From positions 1 through 64,000 of the forward strand of contig JABFXY010000131.1 of NCBI GenBank assembly GCA_013361525.1: 64,000 nucleotides of DNA, given 5' to 3'. The number at the start of each line of letters is the position of its first letter. The first letter of the stretch is position 1. The DNA is from Polyangiaceae bacterium. GTDB taxonomy: Bacteria; Myxococcota_A; Polyangia; Polyangiales; Polyangiaceae. Shown here piece by piece: positions 18,616 to 27,181 of the stretch. Both the position numbers and the translations under genes were made by a program. The notes beneath the pieces are model-generated. The model worked only from the letters and a program-made list of their open reading frames with translations, searched no databases and was not told the DNA's origin.

Positions 18616-18695
18616 GGGCGAGCCGTCGCGCCATACGCTCGCACGGCGAGGATCGTTGGGAACCAGCGCAGAACCGAGTTAAGGACTTCGCGTTC

Positions 18696-19673
18696 ATGGC
18701 CGCCTCGTCCGAGTCGAGCGACGTCGATCAAGCGGTGACCGCCGCTCCGACGGAGTCGCGTCCGCCGACGAAGATCTCCGCCCTTCGCAAGGTGCTGCCG
18801 TTCGTCGTCGCGACGGCGCTCCTCGCATTCGTCGCGTCGCGAATCGATTTCGACGCGTTCGTCGCGACGCTCAAGAGCCTCGACTACGTGTCGTTCTTGT
18901 CGTTCGCGATGGCCTGGCAGATCGCGCTCCTCGGCGCGGATGCCCTCGGCAACTACGCGGCGTACCGGCTCACGATGCCGTCGGTGCGCTACACGGACTT
19001 TTACGTCTTCCGCGGCGCTTCGTACCTGCCGGGCATGGTGAACCATCACATCGGGCAAGCGTACATGACGTACCTGATGTCGAAGCTCGCGAAGATCCCG
19101 ATCGCGCGCGTCGCCGGGGCGACGCTCGTGTCGTACGCCGGCTGGATGGGGTGCCTGCTCGGCTGTGTCGCGCTCGCGCTGCCGCTCGCCGGACTGCCGC
19201 TCGGCTACGTCCCGATCATTCTCGGCGCCGGCGTCCTCTACCTCGTCGTGATCCAACTTCGGCCCGAGCGGCTCGCGAAGACGACGCTCCTCGCGCCGCT
19301 CTTCGAGGCTGGGCTGCGCGGGCATGCCGTGTCGCTCGTGGCGCGTCTGCCGCACCTGCTCGTGTTGGTGCTCGGTACGTGGTGCGCGTATCGATTCTTC
19401 GCGATCGAGATCCCGATCGGCACCGCGCTCCTCTACCTGCCGATCGTCCTCGTCGCGGCGACGTTGCCGATCACGCCGCAGGGGTTCGGAACGCGCGAGA
19501 CGCTCGCGGCGGCGTTCTTCGGGCCCTTCGCCAAGGGAGCGTCCGAGGCCGAGCGGCTCGGCAGGCTCACCGCTTCGACGACCGCGTGGGGCGTCGCGAT
19601 CACCCTGTCGGGCATTCTGATCGGTCTGTTCTGCGCGCACATCGTGCAGAAGAGACTCCGCTCCGCGGAGTAG
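18696..19673 (+). CDS. LPG-synthase-TM/flippase-like integral membrane protein
   Basis: 325 residues from ATG 18696 (AAGGA about 10 nt upstream). About seven to eight membrane helices are arranged as in the lysylphosphatidylglycerol synthase TM (UPF0104/YbhN-like) family, with VNHHIGQAYMTYLMSK in the early loop and the typical PITPQGFGTRETLAAAFF near the C-terminus, close to the family's P-x-P-G-G-x-G-x-x-E motif. Homologous domains flip or transfer charged phospholipids. There is no aminoacyl-transferase domain, so only the membrane part is present. The substrate is unknown. Confidence 0.75.
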   Translation: MAASSESSDVDQAVTAAPTESRPPTKISALRKVLPFVVATALLAFVASRIDFDAFVATLKSLDYVSFLSFAMAWQIALLGADALGNYAAYRLTMPSVRYTDFYVFRGASYLPGMVNHHIGQAYMTYLMSKLAKIPIARVAGATLVSYAGWMGCLLGCVALALPLAGLPLGYVPIILGAGVLYLVVIQLRPERLAKTTLLAPLFEAGLRGHAVSLVARLPHLLVLVLGTWCAYRFFAIEIPIGTALLYLPIVLVAATLPITPQGFGTRETLAAAFFGPFAKGASEAERLGRLTASTTAWGVAITLSGILIGLFCAHIVQKRLRSAE

Positions 19674-19807
19674 TTTCCCGCTCGCTTCGCTCGCTCGATC
19701 GCGCGCGCACGACGGCTCGGGTCCCGCCTGGGGGGTGTGCTCGCTGCGCTCGCACTGGGCACCCAAGCCTGTGCGCGCCCATTTCCAACCTGGAAGCTGG
19801 CGCCGAC

Positions 19808-19824
19808 GGCGGCCGATGGCCGCC
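19808..19824. terminator. Hairpin between convergent genes, possible bidirectional terminator
   Basis: GGCGGCC (19808-19814) pairs perfectly with GGCCGCC (19818-19824) across a GAT loop. It ends 5 nt before the stop codon of the leftward TetR gene and 135 nt after the stop of the flippase-like gene. No T-run follows on either strand, so intrinsic termination is only a guess. The rest of 19674-19829 is GC-rich and repetitive (a CGCTCGCTTCGCTCG run) with no gene. Confidence 0.35.
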
Positions 19825-19829
19825 TCCAG

Positions 19830-20525
19830 TTACCGGCGGCTGTCGGAGACGGTGATGCCCTTGATTTGGAGCTCGAGGGACATCTTGAGCTGGGGATCGA
19901 GGGCGGATTCGATCGTCGCGTAGCCGCTCATCCACGAATAGAGCGTGAAGAAGTAGAGCGCGAAGATGTTCTGCGCGAGGAGGAGCGGCATCACGGTCGG
20001 GTCGATCTCGCCGCGCGCTTGCGCCTCGGTGACGAGCGCTGCGAGGCGGCCGAGGAACTCGAACGTGAGCGCGTTGACGACCTCGCCATTCGGGCCGGCC
20101 GCGCTCGGCAACCCGCGCACGAACGGCAGCGCTAGACGCGGATTGTCACCGTACATCTCGAGGACCGATCGAAAGATGCAGAGCAGCTGCGTCAGCAAAT
20201 CGTCGTCTTTGCGAACCGACGCGAAGCCTCGCTCGGTCGCATCGCGCAGGAGGTCCTGCATGACGAGGCAGAGCAGATCCATCTTGTCCCGCGCGTGAAC
20301 GAAGACCGTCCCCGCGGCGACCCCCGCCTTCTCCGCGACGGCCTTGGTCGTCGTCTCGTCGAACCCTACCGTCGAGAACAGCTCGAGCGCGGCGAGGCGC
20401 ACCCGTTCCCTGGTGCTCTCTTTCTGCTCTTTGCGCGAGCGCGCCGGACCATCGGCCCCGGCGACAGACTTCAGGGCGGATGGCTTCGGAGCAGTTTTTT
20501 TCGGGGCCGGTTCTTGACGGCGCAT
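19830..20525 (-). CDS. TetR/AcrR-family transcriptional regulator
   Basis: 231 residues from ATG 20525, chosen because AAGG lies 8 nt upstream; GTG 20543 would add six residues without a ribosome site. A Lys/Pro-rich tail is followed by the TetR DNA-binding domain at residues about 45-90: RERVRLAALELFSTVGFDETTTKAVAEKAGVAAGTVFVHARDK has the helix-turn-helix with a TTTKAVAEKAGVA recognition region. The C-terminal ligand domain is not assignable. It is divergent from the Coq4-like gene, with a dyad between them, so autoregulation plus control of that gene is likely. Confidence 0.88.
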   Translation of the reverse strand: MRRQEPAPKKTAPKPSALKSVAGADGPARSRKEQKESTRERVRLAALELFSTVGFDETTTKAVAEKAGVAAGTVFVHARDKMDLLCLVMQDLLRDATERGFASVRKDDDLLTQLLCIFRSVLEMYGDNPRLALPFVRGLPSAAGPNGEVVNALTFEFLGRLAALVTEAQARGEIDPTVMPLLLAQNIFALYFFTLYSWMSGYATIESALDPQLKMSLELQIKGITVSDSRR

Positions 20526-20545
20526 TTGGATGACCTTACTCACTG

Positions 20546-20576
20546 AGCATAGTCACTGACTGAGGTCAGTCTACAA
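20546..20576 (-). promoter_or_regulatory. TetR-gene promoter with an embedded operator-like dyad
   Basis: Between the divergent TetR and Coq4-like genes lies GACTGA-GG-TCAGTC (20558-20571), a perfect 6-2-6 inverted repeat of the size bound by TetR-family proteins. On the minus strand it sits between a possible -35 (TTGTAG, 20576-20571) and -10 (TATGCT, 20551-20546). The 19-nt spacing between them is long. A regulator bound there would block its own promoter and the rightward one. Confidence 0.5.
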
Positions 20577-20590
20577 CGCGGAGGGCTCCG

Positions 20591-21205
20591 GTGGGAACGA
20601 CATCGATCACGTACGACCCGGCTTCGACGATGCGTGAGGCGCGGGACAAGTACTTCGATATCAACGGATTCGGTGTGGACGGGGGGTACTCGGACGCCTG
20701 GGTCGACTTCCACATCGGCCCCCTGTACTGCCCGTTCCCCAACACGAAGTCTCGGATTCGCGCGGTGAAGGTCCACGACCTGCACCACATCCTCACGGGC
20801 TATCAGACCGATTTCATCGGCGAGCTGGAGATCGGCGCGTGGGAGGTCGGAGCGGGCTGCAAAGACTTCGCGGCCGCGTGGTTCTTGAATCTGTCGAGCC
20901 TCGGAGCAGGTGTGCTGTTCGCGCCGTCGAGGGTGTACCGCGCCTTCATTCGCGGGCGCAGCACCGACAGCCTCTACGGAAGGCCGCTCGACGACATGCT
21001 CGGACGCACGGTCGCTGAGATGCGCCGCGATACGAACGTCGACGCTTCCGCGCCGGAGGCTTCGTTCGCGGACCGCGTGGCGTTCGCCGGGTACGCCGTC
21101 GCCGGCCTGGCAGTGTCGGCCGTCGCCGCGTCGATCGGCGTCTTCGTGGTGCCGGTTGGCCTCGTGACGGGGCTCGTTCGCAAACTGCGCCGCGCGCCCG
21201 CTTGA
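20591..21205 (+). CDS. Coq4-like protein
   Basis: 204 residues from GTG 20591, with GGAGGG 5 nt upstream. The central sequence VKVHDLHHILTGYQTDFIGELEIGAWEVGAG carries the HDxxH...G...GE pattern of the Coq4 family, a metal-site-containing protein that organises ubiquinone biosynthesis in eukaryotes and occurs in bacteria with unclear roles. The C-terminus has a hydrophobic hairpin (FAGYAVAGLAVSAVAASIGVFVVPVGL), so it is probably membrane-associated. Its TetR neighbour suggests a regulated process such as quinone or lipid metabolism. Coq4 homology is recognised by motif only. Confidence 0.65.
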   Translation: MGTTSITYDPASTMREARDKYFDINGFGVDGGYSDAWVDFHIGPLYCPFPNTKSRIRAVKVHDLHHILTGYQTDFIGELEIGAWEVGAGCKDFAAAWFLNLSSLGAGVLFAPSRVYRAFIRGRSTDSLYGRPLDDMLGRTVAEMRRDTNVDASAPEASFADRVAFAGYAVAGLAVSAVAASIGVFVVPVGLVTGLVRKLRRAPA

Positions 21206-21215
21206 GTGCCGGCCG

Positions 21216-22280
21216 CTATGCGCGGCGTTCGCGCTCTGCAAAAGAACGCGCTTCGCGTGCGAGCCCGTCGAGGGCGCGAACCTTCGGTTTCCAGCCGAGC
21301 AGACGTTGCGCCTTCGATGCGTCGTAGATGACATCGCGCGTGAGGATCTTCACGACGAACGGAGAGATGGGGGGAACGGCGTTCGGATCGCGCAGCTTCG
21401 TGACCCGCTCGACGACGTGCGCCGCTCCCATCGCGACCGAATACGGCAGCGAGAGGCGGGGCGGAGGCGCACCGACCGCTTCGGCGATCGTCGTTCCGAC
21501 CTCGCGAACGCTCGGAGGCCGCGCGTCGACCTCATCCATCACGTTGAACGCCTCTCCCCTCGCCTCCGGGCGCTCCGAAGCGAGGAGCGCGACGTCGACG
21601 ACGTGATCGACCCACACGACGTTGAGCGGCGCGCGACCACCTCCGACGAGGAGGAAGCGATGATGCCGGAGCGAATCGACGGCGCGAGGCATGAAGTTGC
21701 GATCGTAAGGGCCGTAGATGATCGGCGGGCGCACGGCTGTCACCTCGAGGCCGAGCTCCGCCCCGCGCGCGAACGCGAGGCGTTCGGCGTCGACTTTGGT
21801 GTCGTCGTAAGGGACGGTCGTGTGCCGCGTCGGCCAAGACTCGTCGACCCGGCCGCGATCGGGTCGCCCGTACACGGCCGTCGACGACAGATGCACGAAG
21901 CGCCGGACGCCTCCGGCCTTTGCGGCGTCGAGCGCATTGCGCGTGCCCCCGACGTTGACGCGGACGAACTCCGACGCCTCGCCGCGATCGCCGACGTGCG
22001 CGGCGAAATGGAAGAACGACGAGGCGCCGCGCGAGATCGCCTCGAGCGCTCGCCGATCGTCGAGATCCCCTCGCTCGAGCGTGATGCCCATCGAAGCGAG
22101 GCGCTTCGCGTCCGCGCGAGCGGGGTCGCGCACGAGCGCGCGGACGGTGATACCGCGCTCGACGGCCATCTCCGCGAAGCGAAGCCCGACGCCGCTGGTG
22201 ATGCCGGTAACCGCAACGGTCTGCATGGCTCGGGCATCGCTTGGCGGTCCGAGCGAATCAACGTGCAACGTCGCGTTCAC
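21216..22280 (-). CDS. NAD-dependent epimerase/dehydratase (extended SDR)
   Basis: Up to 354 residues. The Rossmann motif is VTGITSGVGLRFAE, a TGxxSGxG variant of TGxxGxxG. FFHFAAHVGD, LSSTAVYG and the catalytic YDDTK (YxxxK) follow, then RPPIIYGPYDR. The best relatives are 3-beta-hydroxysteroid dehydrogenase/sugar epimerase-type SDRs; the substrate is unknown. GTG 22280 overlaps the stop of the protease gene (GTGA); ATG 22226 directly before TVAVTG is the alternative and gives a more usual N-terminus. It is the last gene of a leftward chain with the protease and the beta-barrel protein. Confidence 0.85.
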   Translation of the reverse strand: MNATLHVDSLGPPSDARAMQTVAVTGITSGVGLRFAEMAVERGITVRALVRDPARADAKRLASMGITLERGDLDDRRALEAISRGASSFFHFAAHVGDRGEASEFVRVNVGGTRNALDAAKAGGVRRFVHLSSTAVYGRPDRGRVDESWPTRHTTVPYDDTKVDAERLAFARGAELGLEVTAVRPPIIYGPYDRNFMPRAVDSLRHHRFLLVGGGRAPLNVVWVDHVVDVALLASERPEARGEAFNVMDEVDARPPSVREVGTTIAEAVGAPPPRLSLPYSVAMGAAHVVERVTKLRDPNAVPPISPFVVKILTRDVIYDASKAQRLLGWKPKVRALDGLAREARSFAERERRA

Positions 22281-23275
22281 TCGTCATCGGAGGAGGCTGG
22301 GACGCAGTCGGGGAGGCCGTCGTCGTCGGCGCCGCAAACGAGCGGCGCGCAATCGAGCCTCACCAGCGCGCCGCCGTCGCAGAAGCGAAGGACACCGTCT
22401 TCACACGAGCCTTCTTCCGAGACCTCGCCGCACGAGGCCGGCGCGCCACCGCGCGGGGGGTTTTCCTCGATGAGATGATCGAGCCAGGTGGCAGCGCGAT
22501 CGATGCGGGCAAAAAGCGAAAAGCAGCCGCCCGCCGCGTGATTGACCGCCATGATCCGCTCCGTCCCGGCGATGACGACCGGACCTCCGGAGTCGCCGGC
22601 CATGATCGGCGTCGCCGAGGTTGCGTAGGTCCCAGTGTCGGACGCGACGTGACTGCCGCGCAACGACTCGACACCAGGCTCGGGACCAAGCGTGACGACG
22701 GGGCTCACGTAAACGTTGGAATCGCGGCGAGCCGGCTCGGAATCGACGCCATCGAGACGCCGGCCGAACGTGACGACGTCGTCGCCCCATTGCGCGCGTT
22801 CGTCGGTGAATGAAGGAAATCGCTCGGGCACGATGTCTTCACGAAGGATGATCGCCGCGACGTCGACGAAGCCGTCGGGCAAGGCCTCGCGCGCGGAATC
22901 TTGCCCGAATGCGGCATCCACCACGGCGCGTGGCTCGAACGTCGCGACCTTCTCGCTGAAGGCCACCTGGTGGTCGGCGTACGGGGCGTAGATCCGGAAG
23001 CGGTCCGTGTTGGCGACGCAATGGGCCGCGGTCAGGACCACGCGCGGGGCGACGAGCGCGCCCGAGCAGATGGACACCGTCTCGCCGTCTGCCTGCATAT
23101 CGATCAAGACCAGCCACGGCACCGCGGGCACCTCCACGCCGCCGACGATCGCAACCGACGAGAGCGGCTCTTCCGGCATCGGGCAGAGCGGATCGCTCTG
23201 ATCGGCGCAGGACGCCGCACCGGCGAACACCACACACGCCATCGTCATGCGAGCTCGATCAGAAAAGGTCGACAT
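22277..23275 (-). CDS. Secreted trypsin-like (S1) serine protease, probable lipoprotein
   Basis: 332 residues. The signal segment ends FAGAASCAD with a plausible lipobox Cys at 23. The mature chain shows IVGG at 43-46, the typical trypsin activation site. The catalytic triad is His85 in LTAAHC, Asp138 in FVDVAAI and Ser229 in GDSGGP. After about residue 260 a Cys-rich tail (six Cys in about 50 residues) forms an extra domain of unknown role. It overlaps the upstream beta-barrel gene by 17 bp and the downstream SDR by 4 bp. It could process surface proteins or prey proteins; the target is unknown. Confidence 0.88.
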   Translation of the reverse strand: MSTFSDRARMTMACVVFAGAASCADQSDPLCPMPEEPLSSVAIVGGVEVPAVPWLVLIDMQADGETVSICSGALVAPRVVLTAAHCVANTDRFRIYAPYADHQVAFSEKVATFEPRAVVDAAFGQDSAREALPDGFVDVAAIILREDIVPERFPSFTDERAQWGDDVVTFGRRLDGVDSEPARRDSNVYVSPVVTLGPEPGVESLRGSHVASDTGTYATSATPIMAGDSGGPVVIAGTERIMAVNHAAGGCFSLFARIDRAATWLDHLIEENPPRGGAPASCGEVSEEGSCEDGVLRFCDGGALVRLDCAPLVCGADDDGLPDCVPASSDDE

Positions 23276-24113
23276 GCGACGCGACGCCTCCGGTGATTTC
23301 GAACACGGTGAAGAGCGGCCACGGCGAATCGAAATGGTGGAGGCGCGGATGGCCGGTATCGACGCGCAAATCGATGAGCGGCTTTCCCTCGTGCTCGATC
23401 GTCGCGACCCACGTCGAGCCGAGCCCGACGTAACCAGTGGACTCGAACGCCTCGACGTTCGTCGCGCCGAGACCGGTCCAGATGCAGAAGGAGAACGACG
23501 ACGCCGGCGAGAACCAGAACGACAGCGGCAGCCCGGGCATCAAACGGCTCGGCGTCGCGAGGTTGGCGAGCGCCATGATGCCGCGTCCACCATCGAACGT
23601 GAACGTCGGCGCGAGCCCGGCATCGAGCCGGAACATGGTGGAGTGGTGAAGCACGAAGGTCGTCGACGGCGTGAGCATCACGACCCCGTCGCCGTTGATC
23701 GCGACGCGCGCTTCGCCGACGAGCTCCATCTTTCCGATCGGGTAACGAGCGCGCAGGCCGAGCTGTGTCGTACCGAACTCCGCTTCATCGACGCGCACCG
23801 TTGCGGGCGATACGTACGCGGCGAGCCAATCCGTGGCGGCGAGCTCGATGCCCATCGTCCACGTCGTCGAAGGCTCGAACTCGCTCTCCCATCCGATCGC
23901 CGTGGACGCGCTCGCGGTGCCTTGCGGCAGGACGGCGGGACGCCGGCTCATCCGGACGATGTCGTCTTGGACGCGCAACGACGCGGTTTGTTCGGGTCTC
24001 GCCTCGTCGGCGATCGCGTCATCTGCGCGCGCCGTCGACGCAAACGTCGCGACGACGAGCAGCGTCCACGCGACGCCGGAAAAGAAGTGGATCGACAACC
24101 GTCGGTCGGTCAC
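23259..24113 (-). CDS. Predicted outer-membrane beta-barrel protein
   Basis: 284 residues from GTG 24113, placed where a signal peptide begins (HFFSGVAWTLLVVATFASTARAD). Upstream in-frame sequence to 24242 is Cys/Arg-rich and unlike a protein N-terminus. The mature chain alternates polar and apolar residues with Gly and aromatic turns (ASTAIGWESEFEPSTTWTMG, LGLRARYPIGKMELVGEARV), as expected for 10-12 strands. No family is recognised. It overlaps the protease gene, and the RCC1 lipoprotein gene ends 133 bp upstream. Confidence 0.65.
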   Translation of the reverse strand: MTDRRLSIHFFSGVAWTLLVVATFASTARADDAIADEARPEQTASLRVQDDIVRMSRRPAVLPQGTASASTAIGWESEFEPSTTWTMGIELAATDWLAAYVSPATVRVDEAEFGTTQLGLRARYPIGKMELVGEARVAINGDGVVMLTPSTTFVLHHSTMFRLDAGLAPTFTFDGGRGIMALANLATPSRLMPGLPLSFWFSPASSFSFCIWTGLGATNVEAFESTGYVGLGSTWVATIEHEGKPLIDLRVDTGHPRLHHFDSPWPLFTVFEITGGVASHVDLF

Positions 24114-24246
24114 GGGACAGCGCGAATCGCAAGCGTCGTGCCGGCAGGCGTTCCGAGATTTCTGCGGCGGACATGGCCCTCCGGTGCGTGGGTCGACACA
24201 GAATTTTCGAAGAGGACGCGAAAAGCTGCGAGACGAGGGCATCTGC

Positions 24247-25515
24247 CTACGGGAGCGTGACGGCTACCGGGCTGTTGCTGTCCACGTCGGTGCCGTTGCC
24301 GAGCTGGCCGAAAGCGTTGCCACCCCAGCAGTAGATCTCCGTCGCGGAGCGCATCGCGCAGGTGTGGATGGTGCCGACGCCGATCGCGATGATGCCGGTC
24401 ATAGGCAGGACCATGACCGGGTCGGGACGTGAGGGGCCGGGCGTGCCGAGCTGGCCCGACTCGTTCAACCCCCAGCACCAAACCTCGCTCCCGGCGAGCG
24501 CGCAGGTGTGGGCGAACCCCGCTTGTACATCGACGAGGCCGCCGAGGAGCTCGAACGCCGTCGTCTCTGCGGGCGTCGCAGCCTCGGACGCGAACACACC
24601 GAGCTGGCCGCTGTCGTTCTCGCCCCAGCAATGGATGAAGTCGCTCTTTTCGATCGCGCAGGTGTGATTGCCCCGCCCCGCGCGGACGCGATCGACGATG
24701 GGCTCGAGGCCTTCGGGTGTCTCGGGGTTCGAGATGTTGTTGGGCCCGGGCACGCCGCACTGCAGCTGCGTGTTCTCTCCCATGCAGGAAGCAGTCGCCG
24801 AGCTCGCGGAAACGAAACACGTGTGGAATGCGCCCGCCGTGACCTGACCCGCGTCGGTGGAGACGACGATCGGGACCGCCGAGCTGCCCAGCGGGCCCGT
24901 CTGCCCCGACTCACCGGAGCCCCAGCAGAGGAGCGACGAGCCGCCGAAGTCGTCGCGCGCGGTCGCGCAGGAGTGCGCTTCACCGAGCGCGATCGACTCC
25001 ACGACGACACCCGCGAAGGGCTCCATGCTCGCGCGCACCGGAACGGTCGAGGGCTCCGCGTTGCCGGTCCCGAGCTGCCCCGCGGAGTTGCGGCCCCAAC
25101 AGAAGATCGTGCCCGATTCTCCGATTGCGCAGGTGTGGAACGACCCCGCCGCGAGGTAGGTCGCGCGCTCGTCGAGCGCTACGCGTTGGGGCGTCAACGA
25201 GTCGTCCGACGTGCCGATCCCGAGTTGGCCGTCGCCGTTGCGACCCCAGCAATAGACGGCTCCGTCGAACGTGCGAACGCAGCTGTGTCCTGCGCCGAGC
25301 GCGAGCTGCTCCACGCCGCCGACGCCGCCTCCGCCACCATCCGCGCCGACGCCGCCTTCACCCCCGGCAGCGCCGCCCGCACCACCGGCGCCGCCTTCGT
25401 CACCACCGTCCACGTGAAGCCCAGTACGAGCGCCGCACCCGAGCGCCATCGTGATGAGCCCCAGCGCGAGCCGGCGCCGAAACACGCGGTATTCTTCGAA
25501 GAAGCTAAGCATCAT
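24247..25515 (-). CDS. RCC1-repeat lipoprotein
   Basis: 422 residues from ATG 25515. A lipoprotein signal ends ITMALGCGAR, followed by a Gly/Ala-rich linker of about 35 residues. Seven RCC1-type repeats then form a predicted beta-propeller; each has a paired-Cys signature like HSCVRTFDGAVYCWGRN...GQLG. One blade is irregular (CFVSASSATASCMGEN). The paired cysteines probably form one disulfide per blade, suiting an extracellular location. Such proteins are common in Polyangiales; a binding role is likely but the ligand is unknown. Its start is 77 bp from the divergent O-methyltransferase start. Confidence 0.88.
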   Translation of the reverse strand: MMLSFFEEYRVFRRRLALGLITMALGCGARTGLHVDGGDEGGAGGAGGAAGGEGGVGADGGGGGVGGVEQLALGAGHSCVRTFDGAVYCWGRNGDGQLGIGTSDDSLTPQRVALDERATYLAAGSFHTCAIGESGTIFCWGRNSAGQLGTGNAEPSTVPVRASMEPFAGVVVESIALGEAHSCATARDDFGGSSLLCWGSGESGQTGPLGSSAVPIVVSTDAGQVTAGAFHTCFVSASSATASCMGENTQLQCGVPGPNNISNPETPEGLEPIVDRVRAGRGNHTCAIEKSDFIHCWGENDSGQLGVFASEAATPAETTAFELLGGLVDVQAGFAHTCALAGSEVWCWGLNESGQLGTPGPSRPDPVMVLPMTGIIAIGVGTIHTCAMRSATEIYCWGGNAFGQLGNGTDVDSNSPVAVTLP

Positions 25516-25592
25516 TCGTTCCGTCGTACCACCGTGGCGGCCGATTGCAGGGTGAGTCATTCCCCAATCGCGCCACCCGCCGCTACGCTCGG

Positions 25593-26261
25593 ATGATAAT
25601 AGCCAACGAAATGGTTCCCCTCATCGATCCGGCGCTCGAGCGCTACACCCACGAGCACACCAAACCCGCGAACGCGCTGCTCCAGGAGCTGACCCGCGTC
25701 ACCCGCGAGAAGATGCGGGACTACAACATGCAGGTCGGTTCGGTCGAAGGGACCTTCCTGCGGATGCTCGCGACGATGTCGGGCGCGCGACGGGTCCTCG
25801 AGATCGGAACCTTCACCGGCTATTCGGCCCTCTCGATGGCGGAGGCGCTGCCCGACGACGGCGAGGTGATCACCTGCGACATCGACGAAGAGGTGACCCG
25901 CGTCGCGCAGTCGTTCTTCGATCGAAGCCCGCACGGAAAGAAGATCCAAATCCGCTTGGGCGATGCGCGGGCGACGATCCGCGAGCTCGCCAAGGACGCG
26001 GCGTCGAAGCCCTTCGATCTCGTCTTCCTCGACGCCGACAAGCGCTCGTACGTCGACTACTTCGAGCTCGCGCTGCCGATGGTTCGGCAGGGCGGGCTCA
26101 TCGTGGCCGACAACACCCTGTGGAGCGGCCGCGTCCTCGACCCCAAGTCGGAGGATGATCGAGGCATCGACGCTTACAACAAGCTCGTCACGAAGGACGA
26201 GCGCGTGGACAATGTCCTCTTGTCGATTCGAGACGGGATCATGCTCGCAAGGAAGCGGTGA
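25593..26261 (+). CDS. Caffeoyl-CoA-type O-methyltransferase family protein
   Basis: 222 residues, the usual length for the bacterial class I SAM-dependent O-methyltransferase_3 family. Motifs are RVLEIGTFTGYSALSMAEALP (SAM site), ITCDIDEE, the metal-binding LVFLDADKRSYVDYFE, and GLIVADNTLWSGRV. Divalent-metal-dependent methylation of a catechol-like or other hydroxyl substrate is expected; the substrate is unknown. ATG 25593 is used, and ATG 25611 (MVPLIDPALE) is the alternative. The stop overlaps the coaX start (TGATG), so they are coupled. Confidence 0.9.
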   Translation: MIIANEMVPLIDPALERYTHEHTKPANALLQELTRVTREKMRDYNMQVGSVEGTFLRMLATMSGARRVLEIGTFTGYSALSMAEALPDDGEVITCDIDEEVTRVAQSFFDRSPHGKKIQIRLGDARATIRELAKDAASKPFDLVFLDADKRSYVDYFELALPMVRQGGLIVADNTLWSGRVLDPKSEDDRGIDAYNKLVTKDERVDNVLLSIRDGIMLARKR

Positions 26262-27028
26262 TGCTGCTGGCGGTCGACGTCGGGAACACCAACATCAGCT
26301 TCGGCCTCTTGGAACGGGGGAAGCTGGTGCATCACCTGCGGTGCGAGAGCGCGCGGCAGCGGACGGCAGACGAGTACGCGATCGTCGTCCGGCAGATGAT
26401 GGATCTCTACGGCATCGACCCGAAGAAGGTGGACGCGGCGATCGTCGCGAGCGTCGTGCCCGCGCTGACGGAGACGATGGTCGCGTTCATTCGGCGCGGC
26501 TTCTCCGTCGACGCATTGGTCGTCGGCCCGGGTGTGAAGACCGGCATGCCGATCCTCTACGAAGATCCGCGTGAGGTCGGCGCCGATCGAATCGTGAACG
26601 CCGTCGCCGGGTTCGAATGGGCAAAATCGACGGTGATCGTCGTCGATTTCGGCACCGCGACGACGTTCGACTGCGTGAGCAAGAAAGGCGAATACCTCGG
26701 CGGCATCATCACGCCGGGCGTGCAAATCAGCGCCGATGCGCTCTTCGCGCGCGCCGCGCGCCTGCACCGGGTCGACTTCGCCGTCCCGCCGCGCGCCATC
26801 GGACGAAACCCGACGCAATCGATCCAAGCAGGGCTGATTTTCGGCTACGCCGCGATGGTGGACGGCCTCTGCGCTCGCCTCAAACGCGAGCTCGGCGACG
26901 ACGCACGCGTCATCGCCACCGGAGGTCTTGCGCCCCTCATCGGCAAAGAGACGGTGTCGATCGAAGAGGTCGACGGCGACCTCACCTTGAACGGCCTCTA
27001 CCTCATCCACAAACGCAACGTCGCGTAG
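26261..27028 (+). CDS. coaX: Type III pantothenate kinase
   Basis: 255 residues, standard CoaX length. The N-terminal LLAVDVGNTNISFGL is the ATP-binding phosphate-1 motif of the acetate/sugar kinase fold. Later come GVKTGMPILYEDPREVGADRIVNA and IVVDFGTATTFDCVSKKGEYLGGIITPG, both diagnostic for CoaX. It catalyses the first step of coenzyme A synthesis and is insensitive to CoA feedback. ATG 26261 overlaps the upstream stop. A palindromic element begins 12 nt after its stop. Confidence 0.97.
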   Translation: MLLAVDVGNTNISFGLLERGKLVHHLRCESARQRTADEYAIVVRQMMDLYGIDPKKVDAAIVASVVPALTETMVAFIRRGFSVDALVVGPGVKTGMPILYEDPREVGADRIVNAVAGFEWAKSTVIVVDFGTATTFDCVSKKGEYLGGIITPGVQISADALFARAARLHRVDFAVPPRAIGRNPTQSIQAGLIFGYAAMVDGLCARLKRELGDDARVIATGGLAPLIGKETVSIEEVDGDLTLNGLYLIHKRNVA

Positions 27029-27040
27029 GATCAAAACCAA

Positions 27041-27151
27041 GAGATGGTCGCCAAGCGCGCCAAGGGAAGATCGAGGGAGAAGAGAGAAGTGATTTTTCGT
27101 TCCAAATCCTCTTCCTCCTTCTCTGCCCTTGGCGCCCTCGGCGACCATCTC
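27041..27151. repeat. Palindromic 'CGCCAAGG' element, copy 2
   Basis: Perfect 11-bp terminal arms GAGATGGTCGC (27041-27051) and GCGACCATCTC (27141-27151) enclose the inner pair GCGCCAAGGGAAG and CTGCCCTTGGCGC and a purine/pyrimidine-rich stem. The short A/T-rich loop holds TTTTTCGTTCCAAATCC. It starts 12 nt after the coaX stop. An ATG inside it (27044) opens a frame into the next gene, which makes a misleading long N-terminus. Confidence 0.85.
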
Positions 27152-27181
27152 TGTTCTGGTCCGCGGAGGTCGCGCGTCACC

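Noticed and set aside
19674..19807. CGCTCGCTTCGCTCG-type string as another copy of the kinase-tail palindrome
   Set aside because: It shares only the short CTTCGCTCG string and lacks the 12-bp inverted repeat. It is treated as low-complexity DNA.
26600..26640. tRNA-like GGTTCGAAT string
   Set aside because: It lies inside coaX coding sequence (AGFEWA) with no acceptor or anticodon stems around it. No other tRNA signature was found.
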